Source: an uncultured Flavobacterium sp.
GTDB lineage: Bacteria; Bacteroidota; Bacteroidia; Flavobacteriales; Flavobacteriaceae
Reading direction: 5' to 3'
Assembly: GCF_946479975.1 (NCBI RefSeq)
Contig: NZ_CAMLIX010000187.1
Coordinates: forward strand, 1 to 9,663
DNA: 9,663 nucleotides
Shown here: positions 1 to 4,590 of the stretch, one piece after another
Layout of the letters: the number at the start of each line of letters is the position of its first letter
Position numbering within the stretch: position 1 is the first letter of the stretch
Notes under the pieces: model-generated
What the model was told of the DNA's origin: nothing
Databases searched by the model: none
The model's input: the letters and a program-made list of their open reading frames with translations, nothing else
Made by a program: the position numbers and the translations under genes

Positions 1-58
1 AAATCTAAAATCTAAAATCTAAAATCTAATCCCGAAGTCTCGGGACTAAAATCTAAAA
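1..58. repeat. AAATCTA heptad repeat with embedded GC hairpin
   Basis: Four perfect tandem copies of the 7-bp unit AAATCTA occupy 1-28. A hairpin follows, with arms TCCCGA (30-35) and TCGGGA (40-45) and loop AGTC. A further AAATCTA copy then follows at 49-55. The array starts at the window edge, so it may extend to the left. From memory, repeats of this kind recur between genes in Flavobacterium; the sequence alone shows only this copy. The period of 7 places TAA (forward) and TAG (reverse) in every reading frame, so the stretch is not coding. Its function is unknown. Confidence 0.75.
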
Positions 59-163
59 AGGTACGTTTCTTGATATGGGAATTAAGAAATTAAAGAATAG
101 AAAGAAATAACACTTTCTTTCGAAGTATTTTTTAATTTTCAACTAACTTAAAATAAGTACGCT

Positions 164-448
164 ATGCAGGATTTAGAAGTTGTACAAGATAACAGAATGT
201 CAAAACTATTGATCGGATTAGTTTTGGACGGAATTGGCATGATTTCTTTTTCGATTCCTCTTTTAGGAGAGTTTTCAGATGTTGTCTGGGCGCCTATTGC
301 AGCTATTATTATGACCAAAATGTATAAAGGTCGGGTAGGGAAGGTTGCTAGTGTTTTGACTTTCGTTGAAGAAATTTTACCATTTACAGACATTATTCCA
401 TCGTTTACATTAACATGGATTTACACTTATTTCTTTCAAAAAGAATAA
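164..448 (+). CDS. small multi-pass membrane protein, function unknown
   Basis: A 94-residue hydrophobic protein that I do not recognise as a named family, although similar short proteins seem familiar from Bacteroidota genomes. Likely membrane segments lie at about residues 15-35, 38-53 and 71-91. The short polar turn MYKGRVGK sits between the second and third, and the tail ends in charged residues (QKE). A Met at residue 12 (base 197) is an alternative start. It would remove a polar, acidic N-terminus and begin closer to the first membrane segment; the upstream sequence does not decide between the two. The gene stands alone on this strand, preceded by the heptad repeat and followed immediately by a terminator shared with the convergent gene. 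No catalytic or metal-binding motif is visible. The length, hydrophobicity and clean terminator support a real gene. Confidence 0.75.
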   Translation: MQDLEVVQDNRMSKLLIGLVLDGIGMISFSIPLLGEFSDVVWAPIAAIIMTKMYKGRVGKVASVLTFVEEILPFTDIIPSFTLTWIYTYFFQKE

Positions 449-449
449 A

Positions 450-477
450 AAAAGACGGCTTGAAAAAGTCGTCTTTT
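450..477. terminator. bidirectional intrinsic terminator between convergent genes
   Basis: Arms AAAAGACGGCT (450-460) and AGTCGTCTTTT (467-477) pair over 11 bp with one G-T wobble and a 6-base loop. On the plus strand the stem ends in TTTT, and on the minus strand it runs into a longer T tract. It begins just after the stop codon of the plus-strand membrane-protein gene and lies about 70 bases past the stop of the minus-strand gene ending at 548. It can therefore end both transcripts. Confidence 0.85.
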
Positions 478-547
478 AAATTATTTGGTAGTGTTTATTT
501 ATTTAAACTCTTATATGAATCATCAAATTGTTTTGGTTTAAAAAGAA

Positions 548-853
548 TTAATCTTTAAACAGAAAACCTAATCCCATTCGTTTTAGCATTTTCTTTTCAA
601 AATCCCAAAAGAAACGGAATTGTCCAAAAATGGTTCCTATAGCGACTAATAAAACCTGATAAACAGGGAAAATAATTAACAAACGAACAAGAGTAAACCA
701 AACTGCGCCTAAGTCTTCTTTGTGTATTCCTATCCAATCGCAAAAAGGTCTAGAAACCCATGCAGATGCCGATCCGGTGATGGCAAAAACAATGAATATA
801 AGTATGGCTTGTAAGTTGGATGTAATTCCCCAGCGTTTTTTTAGTTTGTCCAT
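548..853 (-). CDS. DUF6787-like small membrane protein
   Basis: A 101-residue protein opening with MDKLKKRWGITSN. That opening and the following hydrophobic segment match what I remember of the Bacteroidota DUF6787 family, whose function is unknown. Two membrane segments are likely, at about residues 15-35 and 53-75. They are separated by a loop containing RPFCDW and followed by an aromatic, basic tail (FRFFWDFEKKMLKRMG) that should face the cytoplasm. Proteins of this kind have sometimes been labelled prolipoprotein diacylglyceryl transferase. At about 100 residues this one is far too short for Lgt and lacks its signature, so that name should not be used. The gene lies 33 bp downstream of the DUF6146-like lipoprotein gene on the same strand. 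The two may be co-transcribed, though the gap holds a palindrome and a -7-like box that could allow separate control. Confidence 0.8.
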   Translation of the reverse strand: MDKLKKRWGITSNLQAILIFIVFAITGSASAWVSRPFCDWIGIHKEDLGAVWFTLVRLLIIFPVYQVLLVAIGTIFGQFRFFWDFEKKMLKRMGLGFLFKD

Positions 854-857
854 TATT

Positions 858-878
858 TATTTGTAATCATTACAAATA
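858..878 (-). promoter_or_regulatory. perfect 21-bp palindrome over a -7-like box (candidate operator)
   Basis: TATTTGTAAT (858-867) and ATTACAAATA (869-878) are perfect 10-base inverted arms around a single central base at 868. On the minus strand, 880-873 reads TATATTTG, an exact match to the Bacteroidota -7 box TAnnTTTG. It ends about 20 bases before the ATG of the DUF6787-like gene. The palindrome therefore covers the box and the expected transcription start, which is where a repressor operator would sit. No TTTG is seen at the -33 distance, so the promoter is only half supported. A short RNA hairpin is the alternative explanation. Confidence 0.5.
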
Positions 879-886
879 TACTAACA

Positions 887-1321
887 TTATCTTATAGGAA
901 CATACCCTCCGAGCTTTTGTTTGTAAGTATTTTGAAAATAAATCATGTAGTTATAAATGAGATAATTTACTTCGTATCCGTAATGAATCTGAGGCTGATA
1001 ATCTATTGTCATTTCGTATAAACTCGAGTTGTAACGGTTGGGTTGCGAAGCTCTAATGTTCCACTCCGTTACATATTGCTGGTTTTTGTTTTCGAGATAA
1101 CTAAGCGTGTAGTAGTTTCGTGGAAATGCTCGAGAGGCAAGCCAGGAAGTAAAACCATTGTCAATTATAATCACTTCATATTCTAAAGAATCGTTGGCAA
1201 TTCTAACCGTATCATTTTGTTTTTTGTTTGATGCATTATCATTATTAGCAATATTTTGCGAAGCCGAAGAGCAGGCAATTATCGTTAATAGTACTATTAA
1301 TATGGAAATGCATTTTTTCAT
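887..1321 (-). CDS. DUF6146-like lipoprotein
   Basis: A 144-residue exported lipoprotein of unknown function. The N-terminus MKK is followed by a hydrophobic stretch (residues 5-15) and the lipobox IIAC, with Cys17 as the predicted lipidation site; a Ser/Asn-rich linker runs to about residue 37. The mature domain contains DSLEYEVIIID, RAFPRNYYTLSYLEN, VTEWNIRASQP and YGYEVNYLIYNYMIYFQ. These resemble what I remember of the DUF6146 family of Flavobacteriia. No acidic surface-export signal follows Cys17, so a periplasm-facing anchor in the outer membrane is the simplest reading. The start is firm: only this ATG gives a full signal peptide. It lies 33 bp upstream of the DUF6787-like gene and about 270 bp downstream of the DUF937 gene, from which it is separated by repeats and a terminator. 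No clear promoter was found upstream. Confidence 0.85.
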   Translation of the reverse strand: MKKCISILIVLLTIIACSSASQNIANNDNASNKKQNDTVRIANDSLEYEVIIIDNGFTSWLASRAFPRNYYTLSYLENKNQQYVTEWNIRASQPNRYNSSLYEMTIDYQPQIHYGYEVNYLIYNYMIYFQNTYKQKLGGYVPIR

Positions 1322-1371
1322 ATTTAAATTTACAAAGAAATGGCGAGATTATGGAGGAGTTTAACAAGAAA

Positions 1372-1443
1372 CTAAGATACTGAGCTTCTAAGTCGCTAAG
1401 CTACTAAGTTTCTGATATTGTGAGATTCTGAGCTACTAAGTTT
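1372..1443 (+). repeat. degenerate 8-bp tandem repeat, CTRAGNTT, nine units
   Basis: Nine consecutive 8-base units can be read in register: CTAAGATA, CTGAGCTT, CTAAGTCG, CTAAGCTA, CTAAGTTT, CTGATATT, GTGAGATT, CTGAGCTA, CTAAGTTT. The conserved core is CTRAG with a T-rich end. A period of 8 brings TAA, TAG or TGA into every frame, so the array is non-coding. An inverted array of the same unit lies at 1540-1579, and a terminator hairpin sits between the two. The core CTAAGTCGCTAAG is shared exactly by the two arrays (1388-1400 and the complement of 1567-1579). Function unknown. Confidence 0.8.
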
Positions 1444-1482
1444 TTAGTTTTCTTATGTTCGGGATCTTTAAATTCCAAAAAA

Positions 1483-1513
1483 ATAAAGTGGTTTGCTAGG
1501 CAAACCACTTTAT
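1483..1513 (-). terminator. intrinsic terminator of the DUF937 gene
   Basis: Arms of 14 bases (1483-1496 and 1500-1513) pair perfectly around a 3-base loop. The core is AGTGGTTTGC / GCAAACCACT. On the minus strand the stem is followed by a T run, which is the correct side for the DUF937 transcript ending at 1592. The inverted repeat array at 1540-1579 would lie in that transcript's 3' untranslated region. On the plus strand there is no T run, so the terminator acts in one direction. Confidence 0.85.
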
Positions 1514-1539
1514 GAATATTTGTATAAAATTTTAGCTGA

Positions 1540-1579
1540 TAACTAAGTGCCTTAGAAGCTTAGAAACTTAGCGACTTAG
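1540..1579 (-). repeat. inverted array of the 8-bp CTAAG repeat
   Basis: Read on the minus strand, the units are CTAAGTCG, CTAAGTTT, CTAAGCTT, CTAAGGCA and a diverged CTTAGTTA. This is the same repeat as at 1372-1443 in opposite orientation. The 21-base stretch at 1559-1579 is complementary to 1388-1408 with only two mismatches, so the two arrays could form a long stem enclosing the terminator at 1483-1513. Confidence 0.75.
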
Positions 1580-1591
1580 CAACTCAAACCT

Positions 1592-2155
1592 CTATTTCCC
1601 TCCAAACAACTTCCCTAAAAATCCTCCAATACCACCTTTACTTTTTGTAACGGCTAAGACATCGGCAACGTCAACTTTTCCGTCGTTGTTTTGGTCAAGA
1701 CCAAATTGCATTCCGTATTTAGAGATCGTATCCATAATTCCAGAAGCTTGTCCGCTGTTTCCTGAAATAGAATTGATGATGTCTGAGATCTGAAAACTAT
1801 GATCATTTGGATCTTTTGCCTTATTAACCAAAGAACCTAAAATCTGTGGAATCAAACTAGAAGCTACACTGCTAGAATCTGCACTGCTAAGTCCGAACTT
1901 TTGTCCAAGGCTTCCCGTTAATTGTTGTTGTATTTTTTGCACGACAGGATTTGAACTGTCAATAGGAGAGTTTCCGCTAAATAATCCGGCAATCTGCTCG
2001 GTTCCGCCTTCAGAAACAATTTTTTTTAATCCATCAAAGATAGAATTACTCGTTTCACTAATCACAGCTTCATTGTGTTCATTTGGAACGGCGCTGTTAT
2101 TTACAACGGCATTTCCTCCGTATTGCTGTACTAATTGGGTTAATTGTTCAAACAT
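1592..2155 (-). CDS. DUF937 family protein with a C-terminal calcium-type loop
   Basis: A 187-residue protein without a signal peptide. The opening MFEQLTQLVQQYG and the middle part (about residues 36-130, with LFSGNSP, VVQKIQQQLTGSLGQKFGLS and SSLIPQILGSLV) fit the DUF937 / YidB-like family, which is Gly/Ser/Gln-rich, helical and of unknown function. Residues 154-165 (DQNNDGKVDVAD) have acidic or Asn ligands at positions 1, 3, 5, 9 and 12, and Gly at position 6. This is the pattern of an EF-hand or dockerin-type calcium loop. The tail is glycine-rich (GGIGGFLGKLFGGK). It lies downstream of serA but is cut off from it by a terminator (2200-2235) and has its own -7-like box at 2182-2189, so it probably forms its own transcription unit. 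The family is well supported; the function is unknown. Confidence 0.85.
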   Translation of the reverse strand: MFEQLTQLVQQYGGNAVVNNSAVPNEHNEAVISETSNSIFDGLKKIVSEGGTEQIAGLFSGNSPIDSSNPVVQKIQQQLTGSLGQKFGLSSADSSSVASSLIPQILGSLVNKAKDPNDHSFQISDIINSISGNSGQASGIMDTISKYGMQFGLDQNNDGKVDVADVLAVTKSKGGIGGFLGKLFGGK

Positions 2156-2181
2156 GATATTGAGAGTTTAAAATTATACGC

Positions 2182-2217
2182 CAAAATTACTAAAAAAAGA
2201 AAGGGATTTACTACAAA
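2182..2217 (-). promoter_or_regulatory. candidate Bacteroidota promoter of the DUF937 gene
   Basis: On the minus strand TAATTTTG (2189-2182) exactly matches the -7 consensus TAnnTTTG, and a TTTG lies at 2217-2214, 24 bases upstream. That spacing is slightly longer than usual. The start of transcription would fall near 2176, about 20 bases before the ATG. The -33 element sits in the loop of the serA terminator, so terminator and promoter overlap. Confidence 0.45.
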
Positions 2218-2235
2218 ATTGTAATAAATCCCTTT
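2200..2235 (-). terminator. intrinsic terminator downstream of serA
   Basis: Arms AAAGGGATTTA (2200-2210) and TAAATCCCTTT (2225-2235) pair perfectly over 11 bp. The inner bases TAC / GTA extend the stem after a one-base mismatch, leaving an AAAATT loop. On the minus strand the stem runs into TTTCTTTTTTTA. It lies about 20 bases past the serA stop codon. Confidence 0.85.
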
Positions 2236-2257
2236 AAAGATAATCTATTTTTTTTAC

Positions 2258-3208
2258 TTAACTTAATAAAGTAATAATTTGTGATGCCAATTCAGTACCA
2301 ATTCTATCTTGTGCCTCTCCAGTTGCAGCTCCAATGTGCGGCGTCAACGAAATTTTAGAGTGCATTAAAATTGCCATTTCTGGTTTTGGTTCGTTTTCGA
2401 AAACGTCTAATCCAGCAAAAGCAACTTTTCCTGAATCTAAAGCTTTTACTAGCGCTACTTCATCAATAACACCACCACGAGCACAGTTTACAATTCCAAC
2501 ACCATCTTTTAAGATTTCAAATTCTTTCTCGCCAATAATGTAACCATTTTGAGCAGGAACGTGTAAAGTAATAAAATCAGCTTCTTTAAATAAAGATTCT
2601 AAAGACTGAGAAACAATTGTAGTTGTGATTGATTGTCCGTCGAAAAATTCAACTTTAACATCAACTTGTGGGATAAAACTATCAGCAGCGATAACTTTCA
2701 TTCCTAAACCAAGAGCCATTTTTGCAGTAGCTTGTCCAATACGACCAATACCAACAATACCTAAAGTTTTACCTCTTAATTCAGTTCCGTTTGCATACGC
2801 TTTTTTCAAACCGTCAAAGTTTGTATCTCCTTCAAGAGGCATATTTCTGTTAGAATCATGTAAAAAACGTACACCGTTAAATAAGTGACCGAAAACCAAT
2901 TCAGCAACAGATTCTGAAGATGAAGCAGGTGTATTAATTACATGAATTCCTTTGCTTTTAGCATAATCAACATCGATATTATCCATACCAACACCACCAC
3001 GACCGATGATTTTGATTCCAGGACAAGCATCGATAATATCTTTACGAACTTTAGTCGCACTACGAACTAAAATTACGTCAACATTATTTTCATTTATAAA
3101 GTTAGCTACTTGTTCTTGAGCAACTTTTGTAGTTATAACTTCAAATCCACCTTTTTCTAAGGCTAGAATTCCACTTTTAGAAATTCCGTCATTTGCTAAT
3201 ACTTTCAT
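2258..3208 (-). CDS. serA: D-3-phosphoglycerate dehydrogenase (D-2-hydroxyacid dehydrogenase family)
   Basis: The predicted enzyme oxidises 3-phosphoglycerate to 3-phosphohydroxypyruvate with NAD, the first step of serine synthesis, in the cytoplasm. Numbered from the ATG at 3208 it has 316 residues. The Rossmann motif VGIGRIG has glycines at 153, 155 and 158. The catalytic residues of the family are present: Arg244 in CARGGVID, Glu273 in DVFENEP and His291 in TPHIGAA. The substrate-side motif RSATKVR is also there. It stops after the catalytic domain and lacks the C-terminal ACT domain of the roughly 410-residue E. coli enzyme, so feedback by serine through ACT is not expected. The frame is open to a GTG at 3235. 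I chose the ATG at 3208 because MKVLANDG is the natural start of the first beta strand and the extra nine residues look untranslated. serC lies upstream on the same strand, which makes the serA assignment more likely than another 2-hydroxyacid dehydrogenase. Confidence 0.9.
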   Translation of the reverse strand: MKVLANDGISKSGILALEKGGFEVITTKVAQEQVANFINENNVDVILVRSATKVRKDIIDACPGIKIIGRGGVGMDNIDVDYAKSKGIHVINTPASSSESVAELVFGHLFNGVRFLHDSNRNMPLEGDTNFDGLKKAYANGTELRGKTLGIVGIGRIGQATAKMALGLGMKVIAADSFIPQVDVKVEFFDGQSITTTIVSQSLESLFKEADFITLHVPAQNGYIIGEKEFEILKDGVGIVNCARGGVIDEVALVKALDSGKVAFAGLDVFENEPKPEMAILMHSKISLTPHIGAATGEAQDRIGTELASQIITLLS

Positions 3209-3290
3209 TGTGTGTATATTGTTTATTTGGTTCACCGTTTAATTGTTTAATCGATAAACCAACTATTTGATTTTTTTCTTTTTTTTTTAG

Positions 3291-3370
3291 GAGCTAATCC
3301 CGCTATTCGTTCCAATCTTTTTTGTTTTTAAAGAAAAAAAAAAAAGGATTTCCACTGCTATCGGGGCTAG
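3291..3370 (-). repeat. interspersed hairpin element between serC and serA (candidate structured RNA)
   Basis: On the minus strand the element opens with CTAGCCCCGATAGCAGTGG and closes with GGAACGAATAGCGGGATTAG. Between them is a long A/T hairpin (plus-strand arms about 3314-3329 and 3333-3350). The outer ends can also pair imperfectly (CTAATCCCG with CGGGGCTAG). I recall near-identical ends with variable middle stems in many flavobacterial intergenic regions, often after a gene in this orientation; the Rfam Flavo-1 motif is a possible match that I cannot verify. A 12-base A run lies at 3334-3345. T-rich sequence flanks the element on the plus strand at 3271-3288, so on the minus strand an A run follows it. 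It is therefore not a standard terminator. Confidence 0.6.
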
Positions 3371-3389
3371 AAATCAGTATTCAATTCAC

Positions 3390-3427
3390 GTTTTCGGTTT
3401 CTGAAAACTGCGACTGCGACCGAAAAC
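3390..3427 (-). repeat. hairpin and repeat relic at the serC stop codon
   Basis: GTTTTCGG (3390-3397) and CCGAAAAC (3420-3427) are perfect 8-base inverted arms. The right arm reaches the first base of the serC stop triplet as read on the plus strand. The loop contains, on the minus strand, the direct repeat TCGCAG-TCGCAG followed by TTTTC. This looks like a decayed copy of a CAGTTTTC-type tandem repeat. No T run follows on the minus strand, so it is more likely a 3'-end stabilising hairpin or repeat remnant than a terminator. Confidence 0.45.
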
Positions 3428-4497
3428 TAAACCTTAGATTCCAACGCTTTCATTACATCAACTAAAACCTGAACGCTCTCAATTGGCATAGCGTTGTAGA
3501 TAGAAGCTCTGTAACCACCAACAGAACGGTGTCCTGGTAATCCCGAAATATTTGCAGCTTTCCATAAAGCATCAAAAGTTTCAGTGTGCTCTGCGTTGTT
3601 TAATAAGAAAGTAACGTTCATGTTAGAACGATCTTCTACTGCAGCAGCGCCTTTAAATAATGGGTTTCTGTCGATTTCGGCATAAAGTAATTCAGCTTTA
3701 GCATTGTTTAATTTTTCAACAGCAGCAACTCCGCCTTTTTCTTTAATCCATTGTAAAGTTAAAAGAGAAACGTAAACAGAGAAAACAGGTGGCGTATTGT
3801 ACATACTTTCTGCTTTGATATGTTTAGCGTAATCTAACATACTCGGGATAGTTCTTCCGTTTTTACCTAAAATTTCTTCCTTAACTACAACAAGAGTAGC
3901 TCCTGCAGGTCCCATGTTTTTTTGAGCCCCCGCGTAGATTAAGTCGAATTTAGAGAAATCCAATTCACGAGAGAAAATATCAGAACTCATATCACAAACA
4001 ACAGGAATAGAAGTTGCTGGGAAATCTTTCATTTGAGTTCCAAAGATTGTATTGTTACTTGTGCAGTGAAAATAATCAGCATCAGCTGGTATTTCATAAC
4101 CTTTTGGAATATGATTATAATTTTCTTCTTTTGAAGAAGCTACAACAACAGTTTCTCCAAAAAGTTTAGCTTCTTTGATTGCTGCAGTTGCCCACGTTCC
4201 TGAATCTAAATAAGCTGCTTTTCCGTTTTCTTTTAATAAATTGTATGGTGCCATTAAGAATGCTGTACTTGCACCACCTTGTAAAAATAAAGCCTGATAA
4301 CCTTTTCCCTGAAGTCCTAATAATTCTAAAGCAAGGGAACGAGCTTCCTCCATAACTGCAACGAAATCTTTGCTTCGGTGCGAGATTTCAAGAATCGATA
4401 ACCCTGAATCATTAAAATTTAAAATTGCTTTTGATGCCTTCTCAAAAACTTCCTGAGGTAAAATACTTGGTCCTGCGCTGTAGTTGTGTTTTTTCAT
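3427..4497 (-). CDS. serC: phosphoserine aminotransferase
   Basis: A PLP enzyme that converts 3-phosphohydroxypyruvate and glutamate to O-phosphoserine and 2-oxoglutarate, the second step of serine synthesis; the family also acts in pyridoxal phosphate synthesis in some bacteria. At 356 residues it is close to the usual length. It starts with the family N-terminus KKHNYSAGPSILP. It has ISHRSKDF (38-45), FLQGGAST (71-78), the PLP lysine Lys193 in YAGAQKNMGPAG, and the C-terminal GHRSVGGYRASIYNAM block (322-337) that binds substrate phosphate. All expected landmarks are intact. The gene lies 93 bp after the acyl-CoA reductase and 218 bp before serA, with a structured element in each gap. No clear promoter was found directly upstream, so it may be read from the acyl-CoA reductase promoter or from an atypical one. 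Confidence 0.96.
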   Translation of the reverse strand: MKKHNYSAGPSILPQEVFEKASKAILNFNDSGLSILEISHRSKDFVAVMEEARSLALELLGLQGKGYQALFLQGGASTAFLMAPYNLLKENGKAAYLDSGTWATAAIKEAKLFGETVVVASSKEENYNHIPKGYEIPADADYFHCTSNNTIFGTQMKDFPATSIPVVCDMSSDIFSRELDFSKFDLIYAGAQKNMGPAGATLVVVKEEILGKNGRTIPSMLDYAKHIKAESMYNTPPVFSVYVSLLTLQWIKEKGGVAAVEKLNNAKAELLYAEIDRNPLFKGAAAVEDRSNMNVTFLLNNAEHTETFDALWKAANISGLPGHRSVGGYRASIYNAMPIESVQVLVDVMKALESKV

Positions 4498-4527
4498 GGT
4501 TGTTGTTAATAGTCGAAAATTTTAAAG

Positions 4528-4561
4528 ACGCAAATTTCGGCAATAAGAGCCGAAAAAGCGT
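4528..4561 (-). other. two-part hairpin in the serC leader
   Basis: Inner arms TTTCGGC (4535-4541) and GCCGAAA (4549-4555) pair perfectly around a 7-base loop. Outer arms ACGC (4528-4531) and GCGT (4558-4561) extend the stem past a small asymmetric A-rich internal loop. It lies between the acyl-CoA reductase stop and the serC start, about 30 bases before the serC ATG. On the minus strand the sequence that follows is only moderately T-rich. A weak terminator, an attenuator or an mRNA processing site are all possible. Confidence 0.45.
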
Positions 4562-4590
4562 TAAAATATTCGAAATAATTAAACAATTTA

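Noticed and set aside
100..121. Terminator-like hairpin GAAAGAAA / TTTCTTTC before the first gene
   Set aside because: The stem is almost entirely A/T with little stability, so it may be a chance product of an AT-rich gap. A terminator of a gene to the left of the window cannot be excluded.
548..853. Prolipoprotein diacylglyceryl transferase
   Set aside because: The protein is about one third of the length of Lgt, has only two membrane segments and lacks the Lgt signature.
1372..1579. CRISPR array
   Set aside because: Units are 8 bp, contiguous and degenerate, with no spacers of 25-40 bp and no cas genes nearby.
3209..3235. GTG 3235 as the serA start
   Set aside because: The nine added residues have no family counterpart I recognise, and the ATG at 3208 begins the first beta strand of the enzyme.
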